From: Rhizobium sp. BK376
GTDB lineage: Bacteria; Pseudomonadota; Alphaproteobacteria; Rhizobiales; Rhizobiaceae
Direction of reading: 5' to 3'
DNA: 64,000 nucleotides
NCBI RefSeq assembly: GCF_004341625.1
Contig: NZ_SLZG01000006.1
Location: 186,001-250,000, forward strand
In this document: positions 49,012 to 56,808 of the stretch, in pieces
How the letters are laid out: every line of letters begins with the position of its first letter
How positions within the stretch are numbered: the stretch's first letter is position 1
Notes under the pieces: model-generated
Told to the model about the DNA's origin: nothing
The model's input: only the letters and a program-made list of their open reading frames with translations
Databases searched by the model: none
Translations under genes and position numbers: made by a program

Positions 49012-50097
49012 ATGGCGACAGAAAAAAGAAAACGATTACAGAAAAATCAAGGTGAAGCTGTCCGGGTCAGCGACGTGGCGCGACTGGCGGGATGCTCGAC
49101 GGCAACAGTGTCACGAGTCCAGAATACGCCGGATCTCGTATCGGCCGAAACACGCGAGCGAGTACAGGCCGCGATCCGTGCGCTCAGCTACATGCCGAAC
49201 AGTGCCGCCAGGGCCCTCCGCTCCAATCGTTCGCGCATGATCGGCATCGTCATTCCGACTCTCAACCATGCGATCTATGCCAGCCTGGTCGACGCCGCGC
49301 AGCAGCGCTTTGCCAGCGAAGGATATTCTCTTCTTGTCGCGACCTTCGACTACGACCTGGACAGGGAAAAGGAACAGACCGCTGTCCTGATAGAACGGGG
49401 CGCCGAAGGCCTTGTTCTGGTTGGAGAATGTCATCATCCTGAATTCTATCCGATGCTGGCGGCTGCCGACATTCCCTACATCAACACCTATGTGTTCAGG
49501 CCGGATGGGGCGCATCCCTGCGTCGGCATTGACAACCGACAAGCTTCCTTCGACATAGCCGAATTCCTGTACGGGCTTGGGCACCGCACATTCGGTGTCA
49601 TCTGTGCATTGATGGAGGGCAACGACCGTGCGGCCACGCGCGTGGCGGGCGTCAGGGAAGCGCTTGCCCGTCACGGAATCGAACTCGATCCGTCCGCTAT
49701 TATCGAGCGCCCCTACAGCATTCCAAGCGGTCGGGAAGCCTTGCGCGTGCTGCAGGCGCTGATCCCGCGGCCGACGGCGATCATCTGCGGCAACGACATT
49801 CTTGCTTTCGGTGCGCTTATCGAATGTCATGAGATGGGCCTTGCAGTGCCGAATGACATCTCGATCGTTGGTTTTGACAATCTCGACTTCACCGCCCACA
49901 TCAGCCCCCCCCTGACGACCATGGACGTGCCGGCCAAGGAAATGGGAGACGGCGCCGCGCGGTTCCTGCTCGATACGCTCAAGGGTCGCACGACGATGCG
50001 CAAGATACGACTGGAACCCCAGTTGATCGCAAGGCGAACGACCGCTCCCGTTCCCGGACTTATTTTCCCGGTCGATTTGCGCAAAGCCGTGGACTGA
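49012..50097 (+). CDS. LacI-family transcriptional regulator
   Basis: A 361-aa repressor. The headpiece VRVSDVARLAGCSTATVSRVQNTPDLVSAETRERVQAAIRALSYMPNSAARAL is complete. It includes the helix-turn-helix and hinge helix, with GCSTATVSRVQN in place of the usual GVSxxTVSRVLN. The sugar-binding domain follows (IGIVIPTLNHAIYASLVDAAQQRFASEGYSLLVATFDYD; FGVICALMEGNDRAATRVAGVREAL; IVGFDNLDFTAHISPPLTTMDVP). ATG 49012 is chosen over an upstream extension that lacks similarity. It is divergent from the TRAP/HD operon and convergent with the dihydroxyacetone kinase gene, so it most likely governs the TRAP operon through the palindrome at 48808. Confidence 0.92.
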   Translation: MATEKRKRLQKNQGEAVRVSDVARLAGCSTATVSRVQNTPDLVSAETRERVQAAIRALSYMPNSAARALRSNRSRMIGIVIPTLNHAIYASLVDAAQQRFASEGYSLLVATFDYDLDREKEQTAVLIERGAEGLVLVGECHHPEFYPMLAAADIPYINTYVFRPDGAHPCVGIDNRQASFDIAEFLYGLGHRTFGVICALMEGNDRAATRVAGVREALARHGIELDPSAIIERPYSIPSGREALRVLQALIPRPTAIICGNDILAFGALIECHEMGLAVPNDISIVGFDNLDFTAHISPPLTTMDVPAKEMGDGAARFLLDTLKGRTTMRKIRLEPQLIARRTTAPVPGLIFPVDLRKAVD

Positions 50098-50158
50098 CAT
50101 CTTCCGACCCTAACCTTTGTCACGCATCACGAAGCATTCCTCCCCGGTGCCCATTGCC

Positions 50159-51874
50159 TCAGTGGCAGCAATCGGAGGACTGCAACGAGCGTTCGATTGC
50201 ATTCATCCAGATCGCGACAGCTGTGGCCCCACCATCGGGAAATCCGAGCGCGCGTTCGCCGAGATAGCTCGCGCGACCGACCCGGGGAGTGAGATTTGCA
50301 CTCTGCTCCGCGCCTTTGGTGGAAGCCGACGCCGCGGCGGCAAATGCCGCTACCGGCGAGTGCGGGGCAGATGCGGCGTTAGCCCAAGCATCCAGTGCCG
50401 GATAGAGGGCATCCAACATAGTTCGATCGCCGCGTTTTGCTCCTCCGAGATCCGAAATGGCCTGGATCGCAGCCGCAAAGGCTTTCAGCCAATCGATCTC
50501 TTCTGGATCATCTATCCCCTGCAGATGGGTTGCGGCACGCACCAGGCCTGTCGCGTAGAACGGACCGGAACTGCCGGCGATGGCGCGGCGCACCGACGTT
50601 CCAAGATCGGCCAAGAAGCGCGACGGCGTCGCATAGCTTGCGTCGGCAAGCTCCCTGATGGCCGCCGCGCCGCGAACCATGCTTGCGCCGAGATCACCAT
50701 CGCCGGCCTTTCCGTCGAGATCGCTGAGCTCGGCTTCTGCCTGCTCCAGTGCATCGGCGATGGACCGGGCGGCCGTGCGCAATTTGTCGGATAGCGGACC
50801 ATCCTGCGCATCGATTTGCGAGACAGCTTCCACGGCCTCGCCTTCAGCCACTGCAAAGGGATAGCGGATCAGGCCATTTCCGGCCCAGCCGGCAGCATCC
50901 ACTTGGGCGTCGAGCAACTCAAGCCGTTCCTTGTCCACCGGCAACAACGAAAGGGAGAAACCCGGCATTTCCAAAGCGGTCATAAAATTGCCGCACCAGG
51001 CTCGCTCGACCTTCAATCCCCGCTGCGTCAGATTGAAAAGGCTGTGGCGCAGGGCAATTGCAAGCTCCATCTGCGGCGTCGCGCCAAGGCCGTTGACGAG
51101 GACCGCAACATTGGACGGCGAGGCCTCGCCGAAATCCGACAGGATAGTGCTGAGCACGTCGTCGACAATCTCATCGGCCGGTTTCATTGCCATTCGCTCG
51201 ACACCCTTTTCTCCATGGATGCCCAGTCCGTATTCGATTTCGTTTTCCCCGAGGCTGAAACCGGCATGACCGACAGCAGGAACGATGCAGGTGCCAAGCC
51301 CGACGCCCATCGAGCGAACCTCGGAAGCTGCCTGTCGTGCAATGCGCGCTACATCCGAAAGAGGCAGTCGCGCGTCGGCTGCCGCGCCGGCCAGTTTATG
51401 GACGAACACCGTACCGGCAATACCGCGGCGCCTCTCTACTGAAACGGTGTTGCGCAGCGATACGTCGTCGGCAACCAGAACCATCTCGGTCGGGATGCCC
51501 TCCGACGTGGCGATCTCGGCCGCAAGCCCGAAATTGAGCCGATCGCCGGTATAGTTCTTCACGATAAGCAGAGCGCCAGCACGGCCTGAAACAGCGCGGA
51601 TGGCCGCAAGCACCGCATCGACGCTCGGAGAAGTGAATACGTCGCCGACCACAGCCGCCGTCAGCATCCCAGCACCCACATAGCCTGCGTGTGCAGGCTC
51701 ATGCCCGGCACCACCGCCAGAAATGACGGCGACCTTCCTGTTGAGCTTGCCCGGAAGATCGTTGCGGATGACAACATTCTCGTCACACAAGATGGCAAGC
51801 CCCTGCGACATCGCAACCACGCCTTCGAGCATTTCCCGAACGACAAATTTGGGATCGTTTATAAGTTTCTTCAT
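50159..51874 (-). CDS. Fused dihydroxyacetone kinase (DhaK-DhaL)
   Basis: A 571-aa ATP-dependent kinase phosphorylating dihydroxyacetone (or glyceraldehyde and related trioses). The N-terminal DhaK domain begins MKKLINDPKFVVREMLEGVV. It has ISGGGAGHEP (53-60) and the substrate-binding His220 in GLGIHGEKGVER, which forms a hemiaminal with the ketone. The C-terminal DhaL domain (from about residue 365) has the Mg-ATP aspartates in LDGKAGDGDLGASM. ATG 51874 gives the standard N-terminus; a GTG at 51922 overlaps the upstream stop. Last gene of the 9.3-kb operon, it would feed the C3 product of the pathway into glycolysis. Confidence 0.93.
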   Translation of the reverse strand: MKKLINDPKFVVREMLEGVVAMSQGLAILCDENVVIRNDLPGKLNRKVAVISGGGAGHEPAHAGYVGAGMLTAAVVGDVFTSPSVDAVLAAIRAVSGRAGALLIVKNYTGDRLNFGLAAEIATSEGIPTEMVLVADDVSLRNTVSVERRRGIAGTVFVHKLAGAAADARLPLSDVARIARQAASEVRSMGVGLGTCIVPAVGHAGFSLGENEIEYGLGIHGEKGVERMAMKPADEIVDDVLSTILSDFGEASPSNVAVLVNGLGATPQMELAIALRHSLFNLTQRGLKVERAWCGNFMTALEMPGFSLSLLPVDKERLELLDAQVDAAGWAGNGLIRYPFAVAEGEAVEAVSQIDAQDGPLSDKLRTAARSIADALEQAEAELSDLDGKAGDGDLGASMVRGAAAIRELADASYATPSRFLADLGTSVRRAIAGSSGPFYATGLVRAATHLQGIDDPEEIDWLKAFAAAIQAISDLGGAKRGDRTMLDALYPALDAWANAASAPHSPVAAFAAAASASTKGAEQSANLTPRVGRASYLGERALGFPDGGATAVAIWMNAIERSLQSSDCCH

Positions 51875-51918
51875 CGTCAATTTCCCGAACTGTTTGGAAA
51901 TGATTCCTGTGAATGGGC

Positions 51919-53076
51919 TCACGCAGCGGCTTTGAGAATCCGCCGGACATCCTCTGCATTCAGGTTTTGTCTCTCGCCGAGAGGCAACTGATGCGCCTTT
52001 TCCAGATGTTCGATGATGTGCTCCACATCAAAGGCAATATTCGGCAATTCGCTCAGACGTACAGGGCAGCCCATGCGGCTGAAGAATTGCTCCGTGAAAG
52101 CGATCGCTTCCATGGCAACTGCACGGTCGTCACTCCCTTCGAGCTTCCACACGTTCCGGCCGAAGCGGGCTAGCATTGCGAGCTTGAGCTCCAGCTGGTC
52201 GCGCAACAGATGCGACATGACGAGCGACAGCGTCCGCGCATGATCGATGCCGTAGAGCGCCGTGAGTGAGTGGCCGATCATATGGGTCGACCAATCCTGT
52301 TGTGCGCCAGCGCCGATAAGCCCGTTCAACGCCTGATTGGCCGCCCACATGACCGTGTCGCGCACTTCATCCGTCGGCTCATCGATGAGTTTCGGCCCGG
52401 CCTCGAACAGGACAGTCAGCAGGGTTTCACTGAAGCCATATTGGATCGGGAGATTGGCCGGCTGCGTCAGATATTGCTCAAGCACATGGGTCACCGCGTC
52501 GACGACGCCATTCTCCAACTGCCGCCGGGACAGGGATTTCATTGTCGAGGGATCGAGGACGGCAAATTTCGGACGGGCCTTTTCAATCGCAAAAGGCAGT
52601 TTCAGGCCGCGGGTCCGACGCGACATGACGGACACGGGATTGCTTTCGGAGCCGGTTGCCGGCAGCGTCAGAACAGCGCCGTTCGGCAGCGGATCCGGCA
52701 AGGCGGCACCTGATACGAGCAGATCCCATGCGTCCCCGGACTTGACGGGAATTATGGCGGCCAGAAACTTCGCAGCGTCGATAACGGAGCCGCCGCCGAC
52801 GCCGAGAACGAACGTCGCTTTTTCATGCTGCGCGAGCCTCGCGGCCTCAAGGATGGTATCGTACTCAGGGTTGGGCTCGATGCCGCCAAACGGAATGACG
52901 TGCCGGTCTCCCAGTGCGCGCATGACCTGATCATAGACTCCGTTTGACTTGATGCTTCCTCCACCGAAAAGGAGCAGGACCCTTTCGTTTCGGCTCAGCA
53001 GATGATCGAGATCGGCAATCTTACCCTGGCCGAACACGATCCTCGTGGTGTTTTGCAGGTCAAAGTTTAAGGGCAT
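51919..53076 (-). CDS. Iron-type alcohol dehydrogenase, YqhD-like aldehyde reductase
   Basis: A 385-aa group III metal-dependent alcohol dehydrogenase that resembles E. coli YqhD along its length: FGGIEPNPEYDTILEA, LTLPATGSESN, NGVVDAVTHVLEQYLT, ALNGLIGAGAQQDWSTHMIGHSLTALYGIDHA. The metal ligands are Asp193, His197, His265 and His279. YqhD is NADPH-specific and reduces glycolaldehyde, methylglyoxal, glyceraldehyde and short aldehydes. GGGAGGATGCC precedes ATG 53076. It lies between the hydratase and the kinase in the operon, and the kinase follows closely after its stop (51919). It could interconvert the aldehyde released by the aldolase with an alcohol, or oxidise a polyol to the kinase substrate. 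Confidence 0.92.
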   Translation of the reverse strand: MPLNFDLQNTTRIVFGQGKIADLDHLLSRNERVLLLFGGGSIKSNGVYDQVMRALGDRHVIPFGGIEPNPEYDTILEAARLAQHEKATFVLGVGGGSVIDAAKFLAAIIPVKSGDAWDLLVSGAALPDPLPNGAVLTLPATGSESNPVSVMSRRTRGLKLPFAIEKARPKFAVLDPSTMKSLSRRQLENGVVDAVTHVLEQYLTQPANLPIQYGFSETLLTVLFEAGPKLIDEPTDEVRDTVMWAANQALNGLIGAGAQQDWSTHMIGHSLTALYGIDHARTLSLVMSHLLRDQLELKLAMLARFGRNVWKLEGSDDRAVAMEAIAFTEQFFSRMGCPVRLSELPNIAFDVEHIIEHLEKAHQLPLGERQNLNAEDVRRILKAAA

Positions 53077-53173
53077 GGCATCCTCCCGTCGAAGCGTCGG
53101 AAACCGTCTGGCGTTTCAGCGGCAGCCGGCTTCCTTCGCTCGCAGCTTTAGACATTCATCCTGTTGCCTGGCG

Positions 53174-53929
53174 TCACACCGTGAAGGTGATCTCAAGCGG
53201 GCCGTAGCCTTCGAAGGCTACGGAAACGGTGTCGCCGGGTTTGGCGAATTTCAATCCAGTATAGGTGCCTGTCGTGATGATCGTTCCCTGAGGCACATAA
53301 TCAGGACGGTGCTTCGACCGGAAAAACGCCAAAGCCGGCAGTCGGGAGTCGACCGCGGAATGGCCGCCCACGGTCTCCGACAAGACCTCTCCCGAACTGG
53401 AAAGCTTGATCGGAAGTTTGGTGAAATCGGTTGCTTTGCTATTGGGCCACGGGTCGCCGTAAACGAGCGCGCCGTTGGACATGAAATCCGCGTTGCGATC
53501 CATGGGCGGTGCGTCCGTGTAGCTGACGAACCGCGTATCCACCACTTCTATCGTCGGCACGACGGTCGTCATCTCATCGAACTGCTCGAGCGTCAGCGTT
53601 CGGTGAGAGGGCTCCAAGTCGACGTTCAAGCGGTAGGCAATCTCCCCTTCCACGCCCAGCAGCGGAACAGCCGAGGCAGGCAGCTTCGCAGGGTGCGCGA
53701 GTAAGCGGGACGCCAGGATTCCGCCCCACATCACGGTCTCAGGATCGGTGCCGGCAACCTTATAGGCGACAATCTTCTCGCCCAGGATCTTTGCCGTTTC
53801 ATTCTGGATGGCGGCCGCATCGGCAAAGGTGGTTGGCCTCGCATCCGCCGGCAACTCCTTCAGGGATAGGCCTTGAAGACGCGCCTTCGCCAGAAGGTTC
53901 GCCGCGTTATGAATGTATTTCTCTTGCAT
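53174..53929 (-). CDS. 2-keto-4-pentenoate hydratase-like protein (MhpD/HpcG family)
   Basis: A 251-aa member of the fumarylacetoacetate-hydrolase fold, hydratase/decarboxylase branch. ATG 53929 has GGAGGAATATC upstream; a longer frame would overlap the aldolase gene. Visible motifs are YKVAGTDPETVMWGGILASRLL, GVEGEIAYRLNVDLE (metal-binding Glu pair EGE), VVPTIEVVDTRFVSY and FMSNGALVYGDPWP, ending PQGTIITTGTYTGLKFAKPGDTVSVAFEGYGPLEITF. Family members hydrate 2-oxo-4-enoates to 4-hydroxy-2-oxoacids, exactly the substrates of the HpcH-type aldolase encoded 11 nt upstream. Confidence 0.9.
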   Translation of the reverse strand: MQEKYIHNAANLLAKARLQGLSLKELPADARPTTFADAAAIQNETAKILGEKIVAYKVAGTDPETVMWGGILASRLLAHPAKLPASAVPLLGVEGEIAYRLNVDLEPSHRTLTLEQFDEMTTVVPTIEVVDTRFVSYTDAPPMDRNADFMSNGALVYGDPWPNSKATDFTKLPIKLSSSGEVLSETVGGHSAVDSRLPALAFFRSKHRPDYVPQGTIITTGTYTGLKFAKPGDTVSVAFEGYGPLEITFTV

Positions 53930-53940
53930 GATATTCCTCC

Positions 53941-54684
53941 TCAGTAGGCTTTCGTCGATTGCTGTACGAGCAATTTGCGAGCACCCGCAAGAAGAACCTG
54001 ATTGATCCATGCGAGATTCATGAAGTCTTCGCGGACAGGCTTTCCTGCCTGACGGATGCGCTGGGTCGTCTCCTCAACGATGCGCTTCACCTCGGGATGA
54101 TTTGGCTCGCCGGGATATCCAAGCGATTGGGCGAGATCGTTGAGACCGAAACTGAAATAATCGACGCCAGGTAGCGCCGCAATGGCTTCTGCTGCTTCGA
54201 GCCCTTCGGTGCTCTCGATCATGATGCCGACCGAGACATTTTCATTGCAGGCGGCAAGATGGCCGGGCAGATCGTCGATCTCGGTAAAGAACGGCCGGCC
54301 ACCACCGAACGAGCGGCTGCCCTGCGGCGAAAAATAGACCGCGTCAAGCGCTTCCTTGGCATCGGCCACCGAGTCTACATGCGGAATAATGATGCCGCGT
54401 ACGCCTCGATCGAGGAACCGCGTGATGGTTGCCGCAGACCGATCTGGAACGCGGGCAATTGGAACCATGTCATATCGTTCGGCTGCGATGCACGCCGTCT
54501 CAAGGTCCCTCGTATCGAAGGAGCCATGTTCGCCGTCCAGATAGACGAAATCGAGATCCAGCAAGGAGAGAACCTCGATGATGGTCGGTGCAGGGAAGGT
54601 AAGATGAATGCCCCGAATATTTTCCCGCGTTGCGGCCGCCTGTTTGACGATATTGCGGCTTTGCTTCGTTGCGATCTTATCCAT
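53941..54684 (-). CDS. HpcH/HpaI-family class II aldolase
   Basis: A 247-aa metal-dependent pyruvate aldolase. It has DFVYLDGEHGSFDTRDLETACIAAERYDMVPIARVPDRSAATITRFLDRGVRGIIIPHVDS, with the catalytic His and Arg region. A metal-binding Glu and Asp are in GIMIESTEGLEAAEAIAALPGVDYFSFGLNDLAQSLGYPG. Family enzymes split 4-hydroxy-2-oxoacids into pyruvate and an aldehyde (4-hydroxy-2-oxoheptanedioate aldolase, 2-keto-3-deoxy-L-rhamnonate aldolase). Its neighbours are a hydratase, a 2-hydroxyacid dehydrogenase and a C3 kinase, pointing to a hydroxyacid or sugar-acid substrate. Confidence 0.92.
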   Translation of the reverse strand: MDKIATKQSRNIVKQAAATRENIRGIHLTFPAPTIIEVLSLLDLDFVYLDGEHGSFDTRDLETACIAAERYDMVPIARVPDRSAATITRFLDRGVRGIIIPHVDSVADAKEALDAVYFSPQGSRSFGGGRPFFTEIDDLPGHLAACNENVSVGIMIESTEGLEAAEAIAALPGVDYFSFGLNDLAQSLGYPGEPNHPEVKRIVEETTQRIRQAGKPVREDFMNLAWINQVLLAGARKLLVQQSTKAY

Positions 54685-54716
54685 TGCGGTGCCCTTTGAT
54701 TGAAGGAATTTCCATA

Positions 54717-55685
54717 TTATTTCGTAGCGGTCAGGAGGCGGATCGGCGCTCCGTCCAGAAAGGCGAGAACATTTTCGATCGACTGCTTGTAGAAGACGTC
54801 GAAATTTTCGCGCACGCAGTAGCCGAGATGCGGCGACAGAACGGTGTTCTTGGAGCTGCGCAAAGGATGATCGGCCGCCAGGGGCTCCTGGTTGTAGACA
54901 TCAAGAGCGGCAACGACCTTGTCTGCCGCAAGCGCGGCCAGTAGCGACGGCTCGTCGATGAGGGGGCCACGCGATGTGTTGACCACCACGACGCCTGGTT
55001 TCATCAGCGAGAACTCACGCGCTCCGATGATGCCGATCGTCTGCGGCGCAAGGACCATATGGATGCTGATGAAGTCGGCGCGCGCGACAAGCTCGTCCTT
55101 TGTCGCATAAGCCACTCCGGCGGCTTCAGCGCGCTCTGCCGTCAGGTTCGGGCTCCAGGCCAGCACGTTCATCCCGAGCGCTTTCGCATAGGATGCAACG
55201 AGGGCTCCAAGCCGTCCAAGCCCGATCAGGCCAAGCGTTTTTCCACGCAGAACAAAGCCCGGAGCCACGCCGCTCTGGAAGCCTCCCGCCCGGATCGCCG
55301 CGTCACCTGCCGGTACGCGACGCGCAGCCGAAAGCATCAAGCAAAGCGCCAGCTCCGCCGTTGCCTCACCGCCCTCGCCTGCTTCGGTGCGCGTCACGGT
55401 GATGCCCCGCTCGGCCATGGCATTCAAATCCACCGAGAGGTTGCGCATGCCCGTCACGCTCAGCATCCGAAGCTTCGGCAATCTCGCGATCAGGCTTGCC
55501 GGAAAGGGTGTCCGCTCGCGCATCGTCATCACGATGTCGAAATCCTGCAAACGCCTGACGACGGCATCCTCCCCTGAGAGGGAATCTTCGAAGAAGCTCA
55601 CATCCGCGCGGGCAGACAAGGGCTTCCAATCCGCACTGGTACGGGCGACGCCCTGCCAGTCATCGATCACTGCGACTTTCGTCAT
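54717..55685 (-). CDS. D-2-hydroxyacid dehydrogenase
   Basis: A 322-aa NAD(P)-dependent dehydrogenase of the SerA/GhrB type. The cofactor motif is GLIGLGRLG (near residue 152). The catalytic residues are Arg in NTSRGPLIDE, Glu in DVYNQEPL and His in VLSPHLGYC. An Asn-type residue (LAWSPNLTAE) after the second beta strand suggests an unusual cofactor preference. It would oxidise a 2-hydroxyacid or reduce a 2-oxoacid such as hydroxypyruvate. GGAGAAA precedes ATG 55685. It is encoded between the TRAP binding protein and the aldolase, so it probably takes the imported hydroxyacid to the 2-oxoacid used by hydratase and aldolase. Confidence 0.92.
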   Translation of the reverse strand: MTKVAVIDDWQGVARTSADWKPLSARADVSFFEDSLSGEDAVVRRLQDFDIVMTMRERTPFPASLIARLPKLRMLSVTGMRNLSVDLNAMAERGITVTRTEAGEGGEATAELALCLMLSAARRVPAGDAAIRAGGFQSGVAPGFVLRGKTLGLIGLGRLGALVASYAKALGMNVLAWSPNLTAERAEAAGVAYATKDELVARADFISIHMVLAPQTIGIIGAREFSLMKPGVVVVNTSRGPLIDEPSLLAALAADKVVAALDVYNQEPLAADHPLRSSKNTVLSPHLGYCVRENFDVFYKQSIENVLAFLDGAPIRLLTATK

Positions 55686-55713
55686 TCCATTTCTCCTGCT
55701 GAAACCCTTTGCA

Positions 55714-56757
55714 TCAGCCCAGTTCCTTGACAGCCAGATCGATAATATCCTTGCCGATGGAAGCCTCGAACTGCTGGTAGACAGGCTGGGTCGCCTTTAC
55801 GAACAGCGCGCGATTTTCCGGGGTGATATCGTTGATCTGCATGAGGGTTTTGAGTTTCTCGGCGGCCGCGGCTGTTGTCTGCGGCTGAGCCTGCCATTCC
55901 CAATCCATCGACTTCTTCATCGCGGCCTGCAGAATGCCCTGCTCTTCTTTCCCGAAGCCGTCCCACAGTCCCTTGTTCATCGATACGACGAAGAAATCGG
56001 TGACATGGCTTGTGAGGGAGACGTATTTGCTCACCTCGTAGAGCTTGACATCGATCAGGTCAGGAATGGGATATTCCAGTCCATCAACGACCTTCTGCTG
56101 CATGGCAAGGTAGATTTCAGCGGAATCGAGCGCGACGGGATTGGCACCCATGGCGCGGAAGGCCTGGAGGTACACCTGGCTTGAGATAACCCGAAACTTC
56201 AGGCCGGCAACATCGGCGGGCGTATTGATCGGGTGCACGTTGTTGACCATATGGCGCGCGCCCATCAGCCACGAGCCAAGGATCTTGAACCCGGCCGCTT
56301 CCGACAGTTCCTCCATCTTCGCGCCGAAGGCGCCGTCGAACGATGATCTCAATTTGTCCGGGGAGGAGATAAGGAACGGCAAGGTGAACACATCCATCTG
56401 CCGGATGAAATTGGAATACCAGGCGGGCGTGGCATTGCTCATCGACAGGGTGCCGAGCTGCACGGCCGTCAGCATTTCCTTGATGCTACCCAGCTGAGAG
56501 TTCGGGAATGTCTCTATCTTGATCTTGTTCGATGAAAGCGTCGCGACCTCCTCCGCGAACATCATCATCGCCTTGTGGTAGTTCGAACTGGTGGGCTGCG
56601 GATTGCCGAAGCGCAGGGTGCGAGCCCGCTGCGCAAGGGCAGGCGTCGCCAGGCCCGTGACCGCGACAGTGGCCGCAGCACCGGCCGCCGCCGAAAGCTT
56701 GAGGAATTCACGACGGCTGCGGGTTGCTGTGCCGAGGTCGATGCTGGATTTTTTCAT
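55714..56757 (-). CDS. TRAP transporter substrate-binding protein (DctP family), Tat signal
   Basis: A 347-aa periplasmic receptor of the second TRAP system. The twin-arginine signal is SRREFLKLSAAAGAAATVAV, with cleavage after ALA near residue 42. DctP landmarks are TLRFGNPQPTSSNYHKAMMMFAEEVATLSSNKIKIETFPNSQLGSIKEMLTAVQLGTLSMS, the Arg-containing LKFRVISSQVYLQAFRAMGANPVALDSAEIYLAMQQKVVDGLEYPIPDL, and LYEVSKYVSLTSHVTDFFVV. GGGAGGG precedes the start. It is downstream of the fused permease (51-nt gap) and upstream of the hydroxyacid dehydrogenase, so it most likely supplies that enzyme's substrate. Confidence 0.93.
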   Translation of the reverse strand: MKKSSIDLGTATRSRREFLKLSAAAGAAATVAVTGLATPALAQRARTLRFGNPQPTSSNYHKAMMMFAEEVATLSSNKIKIETFPNSQLGSIKEMLTAVQLGTLSMSNATPAWYSNFIRQMDVFTLPFLISSPDKLRSSFDGAFGAKMEELSEAAGFKILGSWLMGARHMVNNVHPINTPADVAGLKFRVISSQVYLQAFRAMGANPVALDSAEIYLAMQQKVVDGLEYPIPDLIDVKLYEVSKYVSLTSHVTDFFVVSMNKGLWDGFGKEEQGILQAAMKKSMDWEWQAQPQTTAAAAEKLKTLMQINDITPENRALFVKATQPVYQQFEASIGKDIIDLAVKELG

Positions 56758-56808
56758 TATACCCTCCCGGTATGATTAAGCTTAGGCGTTTCAATGAGAT
56801 GCTGCATT

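Noticed and set aside
53930..54010. N-terminal extension of the hydratase over the aldolase gene
   Set aside because: GGAGGAATATC directly precedes ATG 53929, and the extension lies within the aldolase coding region in another frame.
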